Below, one piece after another: positions 35,010-44,787 of a stretch of DNA of 64,000 nt (positions are counted from its first letter, which is position 1; every line of letters begins with the position of its first letter). A model generated the notes under the pieces. It was not told the DNA's origin, searched no databases, and worked only from the letters and a program-made list of their open reading frames with translations. Origin of the DNA: Tenacibaculum mesophilum (lineage in GTDB: Bacteria; Bacteroidota; Bacteroidia; Flavobacteriales; Flavobacteriaceae); NCBI RefSeq assembly GCF_003867075.1, contig NZ_CP032544.1, positions 62,001-126,000 of the forward strand, written 5' to 3'. The translations under genes were made by a program, and so were the position numbers.

Positions 35010-36095
35010 ATGAAAAAACGCAAATTAAGAATAAACGGACATTCGCATTTATTGCCTTATCCAGAGCAAATTCCGCAGTTTATGAAAGACAAAGGGATTT
35101 TTTGGGTAGATAAGGATAGAAAATTCATGTTACAAAAAGACTGGAGTCGTCCCGTGACGGATTCTAGTTTCTTTTTAGATGAAAAACTAGCATGGATGGA
35201 ACATTTTAAAATTGATCATGCTGTGGTATTAAATCTGTCTCAATTATACGGAAATGGTTTGCGCTTAGAAGAGATGAAACAGGCCTTACGTTTTCAAAAC
35301 GATTTTAATGCGCGTGTACAACATGAAAATCCGTCGAAATTCACAACAGGTTTTGTAGTACATCCAGGGTTTGTTCGTGGTGCTTTATGGGAGATAGAAC
35401 GTTGTGTTGAGGTGTTAGGAATGCGTTTATTATGTTTACCTACACACTATATGGACACCATCGGTACTTGGCGTTGTATTTTTGATGAAGAAAACGAACC
35501 TATTTTTGAGCTAGCAGATAAGTATAATTTAGCAGTTGAAATTCATCCGTATGATGGAGAGAAGTTCATCAAACTACAAAATACAAGTTGGCGTTTTCAC
35601 TTAATTTGGATGTTGGCACAATGCGCAGATGCCTATCACTTTTTAACGTTAAATGGATATTATGAAAAATATCCTAATATGCGAGTTTGTTTTGCGCATG
35701 GAGGTCAGTTAGCACAAATGAATTTAGGGCGTCGTATTCAAGGATTTGATGGAAGACCTGATTTGTTTGAAGGAAAACAACACCCTCGTAAAGCTGTAGG
35801 ACATAAAAACATCTTCTTTGATACATTGGTTCATGATACTGGTTCTTTGGATTTGTTGATTAAAAATCAAGGATCTAAACAAGTATTAATAGGGCTGGAT
35901 GATCCATATCCACTAGGAGAGATGGAGAGTGAAATTCAATCATCATATCCAGGGAAAATTTTAGATTTAGCTATTGATAGAAAGATTATTAATGAGCAAG
36001 AGAAAGACGAAATGTGGGAAGATAATGTATTACAGTGGTTGTTTGGAGATGATAAAAAAGCGAAAAAAGATTTAGTATCTAAAATTTTACAATAA
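35010..36095 (+). CDS. 2-amino-3-carboxymuconate-6-semialdehyde decarboxylase (ACMSD)
   Basis: An amidohydrolase-fold decarboxylase of 361 residues from ATG 35010 (MKKRKLRINGHSHLLPYPEQ). Metal ligands are H11 and H13 of GHSH, a mid-chain histidine in AVEIHPYDGE, and the aspartate of LIGLDDPYPLG; CFAHGGQ is also diagnostic. It diverts the unstable product of HaaO away from quinolinate and toward 2-aminomuconate semialdehyde. It uses the start after HaaO rather than an in-frame earlier ATG at 34953 that overlaps HaaO. The next gene begins directly at its stop codon. Confidence 0.94.
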   Translation: MKKRKLRINGHSHLLPYPEQIPQFMKDKGIFWVDKDRKFMLQKDWSRPVTDSSFFLDEKLAWMEHFKIDHAVVLNLSQLYGNGLRLEEMKQALRFQNDFNARVQHENPSKFTTGFVVHPGFVRGALWEIERCVEVLGMRLLCLPTHYMDTIGTWRCIFDEENEPIFELADKYNLAVEIHPYDGEKFIKLQNTSWRFHLIWMLAQCADAYHFLTLNGYYEKYPNMRVCFAHGGQLAQMNLGRRIQGFDGRPDLFEGKQHPRKAVGHKNIFFDTLVHDTGSLDLLIKNQGSKQVLIGLDDPYPLGEMESEIQSSYPGKILDLAIDRKIINEQEKDEMWEDNVLQWLFGDDKKAKKDLVSKILQ

Positions 36096-37199
36096 ATGGC
36101 TGAAGTAACACAGTTTCATAACCTATTACATACGTGTATTTCTTTTATTGGAGCTGTGTTATTATTAGCAATCTACTATAATATTACAAAGCGATTTAAA
36201 GAAGTTTTAGAAGAAGGAAATTCAATTAAAAGAGTTGATAAAGGCTTGTTGTATTTTAGCTTTGGAATGTTGGTTTGGGTGGTTTCTGGTATTTGGGCAC
36301 TTTCTGCAAGTTATTTTACTTTTGAAAAAACAACAATTCATCAAGTAGGAATAAACATTCTGTCTACAATAAATAACTTATTTTGGTTAATGGCATTATA
36401 TTATGTGCACGATGCCCCCCAATTTATTTATAGAAATGAAAAGAATGTAAAAATTATAGCGATTATAATTGTTATTGTGGCTTCCATAACTTTATCATTT
36501 TCTTTTTTATATGGTAATGATTTTTATTACGGAATAAAAATAGCAGCACTTCCAGATGTTTTACTAACAACTTTTTTATGTTTTTTAATGGGAGTTTCTT
36601 TTTACAAGACTTTTATGCATCGAGACTTAAAGTTGGTAGCTTTTATATCAGTTATAGTAATCTTTTTGTTGTTCGTTTCCCAATTGTCGGACATTTTTAT
36701 TGGTTTTGATAATGAATTTGCAAATCAATTAATTAGGGTTGTAGCAAAAACATCGTTAGTATCGGTTTTTTTAGTATTGGCAACAAGTTGGGTAATACAA
36801 CTGGCTCATACACCAAAACCTAATGAAATGAAAATTCAGTTTTTAGACTGGTCACTGATAAAGCTTACCATTCCATCTAAAGGAATAGTCAATGCTAAAG
36901 TAGATTTTGGCTCAAAAACAACACAGTATAAAAACCTACTAACATTTGCTTATAGAAGAAAGTTTTTAGAGGCGGAAAAACAATCAATTATAGTTAATTC
37001 AGGAGGTGATATAAAAAGTCAAACCTACGTTACACGAATTATAGATAATATAAATTCAATTTTAAACCTAGAAGAAGAAAAATTAGATCGTAAAGATCTA
37101 ATTACGTTTGTAGGTGAAAGTAAATATCGTTTGCGAATTCTTCCTGAGCATATAATTATTGATGAAGCATTGTTAGAAGAGTACAAACAACAATTATAA
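36096..37199 (+). CDS. Polytopic membrane protein of unknown function at the end of the kynurenine cluster
   Basis: A 367-residue protein. About seven hydrophobic helices fill residues 10-235 (e.g. CISFIGAVLLLAIYYNIT, LLYFSFGMLVWVVSGIWALS, VVAKTSLVSVFLVLATSWVI). The C-terminal 130 residues are cytoplasmic-looking, with strands and helices (KLTIPSKGIVNAKVDFGSKT, TRIIDNINSILNLEEEK). This layout recalls 7TM sensory proteins without a kinase domain. The ATG follows the ACMSD stop with no gap, so it is co-expressed with the pathway. It may be a sensor or a transporter; I recognise no family. It overlaps the convergent TolC gene by 6 bp. Confidence 0.8.
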   Translation: MAEVTQFHNLLHTCISFIGAVLLLAIYYNITKRFKEVLEEGNSIKRVDKGLLYFSFGMLVWVVSGIWALSASYFTFEKTTIHQVGINILSTINNLFWLMALYYVHDAPQFIYRNEKNVKIIAIIIVIVASITLSFSFLYGNDFYYGIKIAALPDVLLTTFLCFLMGVSFYKTFMHRDLKLVAFISVIVIFLLFVSQLSDIFIGFDNEFANQLIRVVAKTSLVSVFLVLATSWVIQLAHTPKPNEMKIQFLDWSLIKLTIPSKGIVNAKVDFGSKTTQYKNLLTFAYRRKFLEAEKQSIIVNSGGDIKSQTYVTRIIDNINSILNLEEEKLDRKDLITFVGESKYRLRILPEHIIIDEALLEEYKQQL

Positions 37200-38591
37200 A
37201 TTATTTAGCTCTCCTATAAGCTTTATGAGTTTTCCTTTAGTTTTAGCGTATTCGTACTGGTTTTTAATTTCTTTCAATTTACTTTCTATTAATTTTACTT
37301 CTCTATAGTTAATTAAAAAAATAGAGCTTTCTCCTAAAGAAAATTTACGTTCTTCACTCTTTACAATTGTATGATAGTCTTTCACAAGGTTTTTTAAAAT
37401 ATCATTTTGTTTTTTGTATGATGTAATTTTTTGCTTGGTAGCCGTTATTTTGTTTTGTAAAGAAACTTTAGTTGATGCAATTTCAAAGTCGATATCTTGT
37501 AGTTTTAGCTTAGCAAGTTTTAAATCTCCTCTAGATTTACGCAAGAATAGAGGAATGCTAACTTGAAGAGAATTTTTATAATTAGCGGTGCTAAAAGCAT
37601 CAAAATTATCCACTTTTGAAGCAAGGAAGTTATACTGAAAATCTACTTTAGGTAATAGGTTGTTTACTTTTAGTTGCTTATTTATTTCTAGGTTTCTTTT
37701 CTTTAACTCTAGTAACTTTAACTTAGGATGGTTTTCAAACTCATTATCAAATAAGGTGGTTACAGAAGTATTTAGAATAATATCAATATTAGAAAAAGTG
37801 CTACTATCAGGAATTATTTCCTCTTTTATTTCCATAGGAATATTATTGCCTATCCATAAATAATTAGAAAGCTCTAACTTAGATTTAATGTATTTAATAT
37901 TTGCTTTTTCTAGGTCTAACTTTCTGTTTTTTAAATTGATGTTAGCTTCTAAAGTATCAATAGCTGGTTTATCACCTGCTGTAAAACTTTTTTTTATGTT
38001 CTTTAGTCTGATATCAGCATTGGCATAATAATCTTTATAAATATTATAACTTTGGTAGTACTGTAACCAGTTTAAATAGGTGTTGATGGCTTCAAATAAA
38101 ATATCGTTAACGAGTAACTGTTGTTCTAGTTTACCTTGCTGTGTGTAGAGTTTAGCTTGTTTTAAAGTAGCCATTCTTTTATTAATGAATAAGTTTTTTG
38201 CTAAAGAAACCGATACACCAACATTATATAGTCCTTTTTCTGGAGTATTGTGTTCAGGGTTTAAATATTGACCAGAATTATTCTCATAACTACCTTTTAG
38301 TTCTATTCCATACCAAGTCGGAATTTTAAAGGTTGAGTTTAACTTTTTGTAATAGTCTTTACCTTTAAACTCTTTTCTGTCGTAATCTACTTCTATTTTA
38401 GGGTCAAAACCACCTCTAGCTTTTAATAATTTAGCCTCATTGGTACTTGTAATAAGTTCCGCTTGTTTAATAACGGGATGGTGTTTCTTTACATAACCTA
38501 AATACTCTTCTAAACTAAGTTGAGTACTTAAATTATCTTGTGCTGTAGCTATAAAGCTTAGTAACAAAAAAAGGATGTATAGCCTTTTCAT
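37194..38591 (-). CDS. TolC-family outer-membrane efflux protein
   Basis: A 465-residue protein with a signal peptide (MKRLYILFLLLSFIATAQ) and the alternating helical repeats of TolC: QAELITSTNEAKLLKARGGF and ALLKLLELKKRNLEINKQLK-type segments, with regular T/S and D/N heads. The fold YNFLASKVDNFDAFSTANYK marks the beta-barrel strand. It is the last gene of a tetR-ABC-HlyD-TolC operon and would be the outer-membrane channel. It lies 66 bp after HlyD. Confidence 0.9.
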   Translation of the reverse strand: MKRLYILFLLLSFIATAQDNLSTQLSLEEYLGYVKKHHPVIKQAELITSTNEAKLLKARGGFDPKIEVDYDRKEFKGKDYYKKLNSTFKIPTWYGIELKGSYENNSGQYLNPEHNTPEKGLYNVGVSVSLAKNLFINKRMATLKQAKLYTQQGKLEQQLLVNDILFEAINTYLNWLQYYQSYNIYKDYYANADIRLKNIKKSFTAGDKPAIDTLEANINLKNRKLDLEKANIKYIKSKLELSNYLWIGNNIPMEIKEEIIPDSSTFSNIDIILNTSVTTLFDNEFENHPKLKLLELKKRNLEINKQLKVNNLLPKVDFQYNFLASKVDNFDAFSTANYKNSLQVSIPLFLRKSRGDLKLAKLKLQDIDFEIASTKVSLQNKITATKQKITSYKKQNDILKNLVKDYHTIVKSEERKFSLGESSIFLINYREVKLIESKLKEIKNQYEYAKTKGKLIKLIGELNNL

Positions 38592-38657
38592 TTAGTTGTC
38601 TTTTTAATTGTTAGTTAGAGTGATGTTTTAACTTGCTTTAATCTACTAAGAAGTTTA

Positions 38658-40019
38658 TTATTCCTCTTTTTTAGCTTTTTTATCACCTCCTTTGTTATCT
38701 GGTTGATAAAAGTTGGGAGGAAAGCTATTAATTTGTCTCCATAACTCAAACCAAATAGGTACATTTTCTAATAAAGCAATAGTTTTTGCACCTGAACCTA
38801 CTCTAATGGCTTTCGGCCAAGGTTCTTCTTTTTCATTAGGAACAATTAGAACACGGTATTTTCCATTGCTACTAATAAAGTTTTCAATAGCTACAATTTT
38901 AGCACCATAAGTTCCGTATGATACATTAGGCCAGCCACTAAAAACCATTGCGGGCCAACCATCAAACTCAACACGTACCTCTTCACCAATATGAATTAGA
39001 GGTAAATCTATAGGTTGTATATACATTTCAACAGCTAAATCGTAATTTGCAGGCATAATGTTTACTAATTTTTCACCTTCTTTAAAAGTTTCACCAATAC
39101 CAGATTTTATAGCTTTATTAATGTAACCGTCTTGTGGAGCAGTAATAAATAATAAAGAGCTTCGCTTGTTGTAATTAGCTAAGCTAGTTTCAAGTTTTGA
39201 AACTTGAACATCAGCTTCATAAGCACCAGATTGTGCACTATACAAGCTGCTTTCTGTTTTAGATAATTTATCAGCATAAGAAGCTTGTGTACTACTAATA
39301 GCTAATTGTGCATTAATAATATTGTTTTTAGAAGTAAAGAATTTGTTTTCTTGAGAAATTAATTTAGCGGATAACTCTTGAAGTTTTGCTCTTTTTTCTT
39401 CAACATCCTTTACAGCTTTTAAACCTTCTTTTTCTAAGGTAACAGTTCTATCAAATTGAGTTTGAGCTATTTTTTGCTTAATTTTAATAGCTTCAAAATC
39501 AATACTATCACTTTTAGCTTTTAAGTAGGCTTGTTTTAATTTGTTTTTTGCTTGCTCTAGTTTTAATTTACGTTCTCTTTTAATAGCTATAATCTGATTT
39601 TGCAAGGCACTAATCTTATTGTTATATGCTTTAGCAGAAAGTGTTTTAGAGTTTAACTGTTTACCAGTTCTTTCGGCAAGCTTAGTATCAAAATAACCAC
39701 TTTTTATCTCAGAAATTCTTAAAATAGTATCTCCTTTTTTAACAAAATCACCTTCTTGTACAAACCATTCTTCTATACGCCCAGGTATTTGAGATTGTAA
39801 TGTTTGTGGTCTTTGGTTAGGTTTTAACGTAGTAACAAGCCCTTCGCTAGATACATTTTGTGTCCAGGGTAGAAATAAAATGATTATTAAAATTACAGAA
39901 AAAACTAATAAAAAGCTTTTAAATAACTTATGATACTCTTTGTTAAAAATTTCTTTTCCAGATTTGAATTTCGTAATATCTATTTGGTCCGAAACTGTAT
40001 TTTTTGATATATTTAACAT
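38658..40019 (-). CDS. HlyD-family membrane fusion protein
   Basis: A 453-residue adaptor: one N-terminal membrane helix (FLLVFSVILIIILFLPWTQN), a biotinyl-lipoyl-like segment (IPGRIEEWFVQEGDFVKKGD), a long coiled-coil hairpin over about residues 125-285, and the second lipoyl half ITAPQDGYINKAIKSGIGET. The C-terminus is lysine- and glutamate-rich. It starts 6 bp after the ABC gene's stop and would couple that exporter to TolC across the periplasm. Confidence 0.92.
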   Translation of the reverse strand: MLNISKNTVSDQIDITKFKSGKEIFNKEYHKLFKSFLLVFSVILIIILFLPWTQNVSSEGLVTTLKPNQRPQTLQSQIPGRIEEWFVQEGDFVKKGDTILRISEIKSGYFDTKLAERTGKQLNSKTLSAKAYNNKISALQNQIIAIKRERKLKLEQAKNKLKQAYLKAKSDSIDFEAIKIKQKIAQTQFDRTVTLEKEGLKAVKDVEEKRAKLQELSAKLISQENKFFTSKNNIINAQLAISSTQASYADKLSKTESSLYSAQSGAYEADVQVSKLETSLANYNKRSSLLFITAPQDGYINKAIKSGIGETFKEGEKLVNIMPANYDLAVEMYIQPIDLPLIHIGEEVRVEFDGWPAMVFSGWPNVSYGTYGAKIVAIENFISSNGKYRVLIVPNEKEEPWPKAIRVGSGAKTIALLENVPIWFELWRQINSFPPNFYQPDNKGGDKKAKKEE

Positions 40020-40025
40020 GATTAC

Positions 40026-41696
40026 TTACGATTTAAAGTTAGTAATACTGCCTTTTTCAAGGGTAATTTGTTTATTACATTTTTCTTTCCAATGTTCATT
40101 ACGGCTAACGATAATTAAGCTCCATGGTTGAGAAACATTAGTAATAAAATCGATAATTTTCTTAGCTTCATTTTTTTCAAATTGGTCTAGAGGGTCTTCT
40201 AAAATAAGTAGTTTAGGTCTTTTAATAATAGCCCTTGAAAGGATGATTTTTTTTGCTACAGTATAGGCAATAAGTTTTCCTTCAGGTTTTAAATAAGTAT
40301 CTAAACCTTTAGGTTGCTGCTTTAAAAATTCTGTTAATCCCACAACTTTAAAGATGCTATATATTTCTTCATCAGTTATTGAAGAGTCACCAAAAGTTAT
40401 ATTTTCTCTAATAGTTCCTTTAAAAGGAGTTTCTTCAGAAAGAGACAAGCCTAAGTTAGATCTGTAATTATTAATAAAAATGCCCTTTAAAGATAAATCA
40501 TTTACAAATATATTACCAGAAGTAGGCTCTATTAAACCAGAGATAAGTTGAATTAAACTAGATTTTCCTGAGTTGCTACTTCCTTGAATTAAAATTCTAT
40601 CTTGTGGATTAATTTCAAATGAAATTTTATTTATGACAGGTTTTTGTCTATTATTTACAATGTAGGAAACATCTTGAAGTTCAATTTTAAAAGGCTTATC
40701 TTTATTAATGTTACTGCCTTTTTGTGGTTCTATAGGTTTGTCAATAACTTCCCCAAGCTTTTCTATAGATGTAAGTACATCATAAAAAGATTCGAGTCCA
40801 AGTATTAGTTTCTCTACAGAATTCATAATTAAAATTATAATAATTTCTGCAGCAACAAATTGACCAATATTCATTTGTTGAGTAAGAACCAAAAAACCAC
40901 CTATAAGAAGTAACCCAGCAGTAATAATAACTTTAAAACTAATCATTTGAATATATTGCATAACAAGCACTTTAAAATGACTTTCTCTAGATTTTAAATA
41001 ATTATCTACTAAAATATCGCTTTTTTCAAGGGCTAACCTTGTCTTTCCTGATAATTTGAAACTTATTATAGTTCTAGCTATTTCTTGTAACCAATGAGCA
41101 ACTTTATACTTGTTTTTAGATTCTTTTAAACTAGTATCTAAACCTTTTTGTGCTGTGTATTTAAATACAACATAAATTAGTAACATAACTAAAAATCCAA
41201 AAACAATAAAAAATGGATGATAAAAAGATAATAGTAATAAAGCAAAAACAATTTGTAATATGGCTGATGGAGCATCAATCAATATTTTAGAAATACCTTT
41301 TTGAATGGTTAGCGTATCAAAAAAACGATTGGCAAGTTCAGGTGGATAGTAGTTTCTTAATTCTATCATTTTAATTTTAGGAAAACGATAACTAAGCTCT
41401 ATGGATGCTCTTGTAAAAATTCTTTGTTGTATGGTTTCAATAATTCTAAATTGCATTAGTTTTAATATTCCACTAAAAACAACGCCAGAAGTAACTAAGA
41501 TGACTAAAACAATCCAGGAAGCTGATACTTGTGCCGCTTGTAACAAGTTTATAATGGCTTGTACTCCCAAGGGTAATGATAGTGCAACAATTCCTTCAAA
41601 AATGGCATAATATGCTATTTGTAAGGTGTCTTTTTTTTCTAGATTTATTAATCCTAGAAATCGCTGCCATGGAGTTAGTTTATTTTTCTCTTTCAT
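40026..41696 (-). CDS. Degenerate ABC exporter (fused permease and ATPase)
   Basis: A 556-residue type 1 exporter half. Residues 20-310 carry six helices; the ATPase starts near 330 with an intact Walker A (GSSNSGKSSLIQL). After that, motifs are abnormal. The signature region reads YLKPEGKLIAYTVAKKI without LSGGQ; Walker B reads LLILEDPLDQ, so the D-E pair is swapped to E-D; and the H-loop reads SLIIVSRNEHW with no histidine in the switch position. It overlaps the upstream TetR gene by 17 bp. It is probably an exporter with slow or altered ATP hydrolysis, or one in which a partner half supplies the active site. Confidence 0.85.
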   Translation of the reverse strand: MKEKNKLTPWQRFLGLINLEKKDTLQIAYYAIFEGIVALSLPLGVQAIINLLQAAQVSASWIVLVILVTSGVVFSGILKLMQFRIIETIQQRIFTRASIELSYRFPKIKMIELRNYYPPELANRFFDTLTIQKGISKILIDAPSAILQIVFALLLLSFYHPFFIVFGFLVMLLIYVVFKYTAQKGLDTSLKESKNKYKVAHWLQEIARTIISFKLSGKTRLALEKSDILVDNYLKSRESHFKVLVMQYIQMISFKVIITAGLLLIGGFLVLTQQMNIGQFVAAEIIIILIMNSVEKLILGLESFYDVLTSIEKLGEVIDKPIEPQKGSNINKDKPFKIELQDVSYIVNNRQKPVINKISFEINPQDRILIQGSSNSGKSSLIQLISGLIEPTSGNIFVNDLSLKGIFINNYRSNLGLSLSEETPFKGTIRENITFGDSSITDEEIYSIFKVVGLTEFLKQQPKGLDTYLKPEGKLIAYTVAKKIILSRAIIKRPKLLILEDPLDQFEKNEAKKIIDFITNVSQPWSLIIVSRNEHWKEKCNKQITLEKGSITNFKS

Positions 41697-42366
41697 TAGA
41701 AAGTACGTTTAAAGTTAGTTCAATAAAAAAGGAAGTGGTAGTTGTACTTTTATCACAATTAGTTAGTGATTTAAAATGAGATTTTACAAATTGCTGATGT
41801 AATATACCTTCAATTATAGTACTTGCAAGTGTTAATGGATGTTTATAATTATTGTTATAATTACTAATTATTTCAGCAAAACGTTTTACTACTTCTTTGT
41901 ACAATTTAAAAAAACCTTCTTTATTTTCTGTATCTACTTCTTTAGTAGAGTATGATTTTGAGTTCTCGTTAATTACAATTAAGTTAAGTAATGCCTCATT
42001 AATATGTGAAAAATTATTGTCTTTCTCAGCTTTTCTAGCTAGAACTTCTATGGCTTTAATTAATTTCTCTTTTGGGTTACTAATACTGTAAGTTTCGATT
42101 ACCAATAAATATTGAATCCACCCCCAATACCAAGAAGTTAAGTAAACTAAGAGTTTATGTTTACTTTCAAAGTAACGATAAATAGAACTTTCGTTAGAGC
42201 CTATTAACTTTCCTAGTTTTTTAAAATTAAAATTCTCAAAACCAATTTCTTCAATAAGTATAATACTGTTCTCTATTATTCTTTTACCCAAATCAGAGGT
42301 TTCAGGGTCTTTGATGTATATTCCTGAAGGGATCTCTATTTTTAAATTTGATAGTAAATTCTTCAT
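41680..42366 (-). CDS. TetR-family regulator of the exporter operon
   Basis: A 228-residue protein. The N-terminal helix-turn-helix is IIENSIILIEEIGFENFNFK followed by KLGKLIGSNESSIYRYFESK, a clear TetR pattern. The rest is all-helical, as expected for an effector-binding domain (GWIQYLLVIETYSISNPKEK). Its 3' end overlaps the ABC gene, so it is expressed with the exporter it probably controls. A 178-bp spacer separates it from the divergent POT transporter. Confidence 0.88.
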   Translation of the reverse strand: MKNLLSNLKIEIPSGIYIKDPETSDLGKRIIENSIILIEEIGFENFNFKKLGKLIGSNESSIYRYFESKHKLLVYLTSWYWGWIQYLLVIETYSISNPKEKLIKAIEVLARKAEKDNNFSHINEALLNLIVINENSKSYSTKEVDTENKEGFFKLYKEVVKRFAEIISNYNNNYKHPLTLASTIIEGILHQQFVKSHFKSLTNCDKSTTTTSFFIELTLNVLSNEREK

Positions 42367-42544
42367 AAATAAAAATTAATAGTGCAAATATAATAGTAAA
42401 ACTATTAAATAAGCGTTTGTAGATATTAATAAGATGTTAATTTTTGGGTTACAAAAACTTACAAAAGCTTATTTTTTACTACAATTAACTACATACCTTT
42501 AGGTTTTAGATGTCGAAAAATATATTCGTATAAACTTAAAATTT

Positions 42545-44092
42545 ATGGAATATATGAATTCAAGAACTGATGTTTTAGGGCATCCAAGGGGACTTTTATA
42601 CTTATTTTTTGCTGAATTATGGGAACGCTTTTCTTTTTATGGAATGCGAGCTTTATTGGTGTTGTATATGACAAAACATTTGCTTTTTTCTGATGAAATG
42701 TCTTTTGGTGTGTATGCAGCATATATGTCGTTAGTGTATGTGACTCCTATGATAGGAGGTATGCTTGCTGATAAAATATTAGGATTTAGAAAAGCAATTG
42801 TTTTAGGAGGTGTGTTAATGGCGTTAGGACATTTCTTTTTGACATTTGAACATCCGATATTTTTTTATGGTTCGTTATCTTTAATTATCGTTGGAAACGG
42901 TTTTTTTAAACCCAATATATCTTCGTTTGTTGGAAAGTTATATGCTGATGGGGATAATAGGAGAGATGCAGGATTTACCATATTTTATATGGGAATTAAT
43001 ATTGGTGGAGCAGTAGCTCCATTATTATGTGCTTGGTTAGCTGAATTATATGGTTGGCATTATGGGTTTGTTTTGGCTGGAATAGGAATGTTGTTAGGCT
43101 TGTTAGTTTTTAAAGGTGGACTTAAGAAAAATGTTTTTGAAGATAAAGGCTTAGTACCAAATCAAGAATTATTTGATGAGAAACAATTTGGAGTAAAAAA
43201 AGGAAACTTAATAACAATTGCAGCACTTTTGTCTGTTCCTGTATTTGCATTGATAGTTTATTACCATGAGTTTGAGCATTACTTAGTTTGGATTGTTTCG
43301 TTATTTCTGATATTGTTTTTAATTAAGATTTTACGAACTGTAACTTCAAAAGAACGTAAAAAACTTTCTGTAGCTATATTTTTTACCGTTTTGTATACAT
43401 TGTTTGCAGCAATTTTTGAACAAGCAGGTAGTTCACTGACTTTATTTGCAGATAGAAATGTCAACTTAGTAGGAATAAATGCAGCTCAAACAAATAGTAT
43501 TAATTCTACTTTTATAATTCTAATGGCAGTCCCATTTTCAATGCTTTGGGGGTATTTGCATAAAATACATAAGAATCCAAACTCTGTTATAAAATTTGGA
43601 TTAGGATTATTGTTTTTAGGGGTAGGTTTTATAACTTTTAGCTTGTCAGGTTATCAAGTTGATGAATTAGCTAAAACTCCAATGATGTATTTGATTTTAG
43701 GGTACTTTATACTAACAACAGGAGAACTGTTTTTATCTCCTATTGGATTATCTAAAATGACAGAGTTATCTCCAGTAAAGTACATTGCTTTTATAATGGG
43801 CGTATGGTTTTCAGCAAACTTTTATGGTCATTTTTTTGCAGGTAAAATAGCCAATTTAACAACAGTTGTTAACGGTAGTTTAGGAGTATTTTCTAAGGGC
43901 TTTTTTGGAAAAGTAACTGAATTATTAACCGGTTTATCATCCACAACCGTTATGGGGCAACCTGAGGTTTTTCACCAATTGTACTCATATGTTTCTGTGT
44001 ATGCCAACCTAGGAGTAATATCAGTAATAATAGGTTTATTAGTCATTGCTTTTTATAAGCCTGTAAAAAAATGGATGTTTGAAGTACATTAA
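42545..44092 (+). CDS. POT/PTR-family proton-coupled peptide transporter
   Basis: A 515-residue carrier with about 14 hydrophobic helices. Landmarks of the peptide transporter family are the first helix FFAELWERFSFYGMRALLVL with ExxER-like FAELWERF, GGMLADKILGFRKAIVLGG, and FYMGINIGGAVAPLL. Imports di- and tripeptides with protons. ATG 42545 is taken; an in-frame ATG three codons later is also possible. TATATTCG at about 42519 is a near match to the -7 box. A terminator follows the stop. Confidence 0.93.
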   Translation: MEYMNSRTDVLGHPRGLLYLFFAELWERFSFYGMRALLVLYMTKHLLFSDEMSFGVYAAYMSLVYVTPMIGGMLADKILGFRKAIVLGGVLMALGHFFLTFEHPIFFYGSLSLIIVGNGFFKPNISSFVGKLYADGDNRRDAGFTIFYMGINIGGAVAPLLCAWLAELYGWHYGFVLAGIGMLLGLLVFKGGLKKNVFEDKGLVPNQELFDEKQFGVKKGNLITIAALLSVPVFALIVYYHEFEHYLVWIVSLFLILFLIKILRTVTSKERKKLSVAIFFTVLYTLFAAIFEQAGSSLTLFADRNVNLVGINAAQTNSINSTFIILMAVPFSMLWGYLHKIHKNPNSVIKFGLGLLFLGVGFITFSLSGYQVDELAKTPMMYLILGYFILTTGELFLSPIGLSKMTELSPVKYIAFIMGVWFSANFYGHFFAGKIANLTTVVNGSLGVFSKGFFGKVTELLTGLSSTTVMGQPEVFHQLYSYVSVYANLGVISVIIGLLVIAFYKPVKKWMFEVH

Positions 44093-44100
44093 AACTAAAA

Positions 44101-44126
44101 AAGCCTCAGAAATTATTCTGAGGCTT
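44101..44126. terminator. Intrinsic terminator between convergent genes
   Basis: Perfect stem AAGCCTCAGA / TCTGAGGCTT with a 6-nt loop, flanked by A- and T-rich sequence. It can serve the POT gene on plus and the YceI gene on minus. Confidence 0.88.
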
Positions 44127-44149
44127 TCAAATATATGTTTAATCGGTTT

Positions 44150-44782
44150 TTATTTAAAAACAGATGTAATATTTAAAGCAACTTCATCCCAAGTTTTAGA
44201 AACACCATCAGCACCTTTATGTAAGTCTTTACATGCAGTATTTAAAGACTCTAATGCTTTATTAGCTTGCCAGTCTGTAATTTTCATAGTTGCATTTAAA
44301 CTAAACTTTTTTCCGTTTAATGTGTAGTTAAAAGGAAGTTTTTTACTAACACCATTCATGGTAATATTAGCATAACCAATAGAGTCATTTTCTAGAACTA
44401 ATTTTCCAGAAAGTAATTCAGTTTTATCCATTACTCCAAAGAAAAACTTTTTAATTTTAAAGTCTCTACTAGTGTCTTTTGTGAAAATACTACTTACAGG
44501 AATAGAGAATTCAGCATTATTTATAGCGTCTTTAGCTGTGTTAGCTTCACCACCAGCGGTAATGTTTACTTTTTTAAATTCTCCATTCACTGGTGTTTTC
44601 TCAGTAGTTTTGTAAGCTGTCCAGTTTATAACATTGTCAGCATCTTGTAATACGAATGCAGCCTTGTTTTCTACTTTAATTTCCTTATTTGTAGTTTTTG
44701 TTTCTTTTTTTGCTTCAGATTTACAAGATGTCATTTGAAAAGCTGTAAAACAAATAACTAAAGAATAAACGATTTTTTTCAT
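44150..44782 (-). CDS. YceI-family lipoprotein
   Basis: A 210-residue protein with a lipoprotein signal peptide (lipobox QMTSC, cysteine at residue 20) and a Thr/Lys/Glu-rich linker. The YceI lipocalin-like core follows: DNVINWTAYKTTEKTPVNGE, NNAEFSIPVSSIFTKDTSRD and GYANITMNGVSKKLPFNYTL. YceI proteins bind isoprenoid-like or amphiphilic ligands in the periplasm. It is the last gene of the minus-strand run, 5 bp after the ACBP gene. Confidence 0.9.
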   Translation of the reverse strand: MKKIVYSLVICFTAFQMTSCKSEAKKETKTTNKEIKVENKAAFVLQDADNVINWTAYKTTEKTPVNGEFKKVNITAGGEANTAKDAINNAEFSIPVSSIFTKDTSRDFKIKKFFFGVMDKTELLSGKLVLENDSIGYANITMNGVSKKLPFNYTLNGKKFSLNATMKITDWQANKALESLNTACKDLHKGADGVSKTWDEVALNITSVFK

Positions 44783-44787
44783 GAGGT

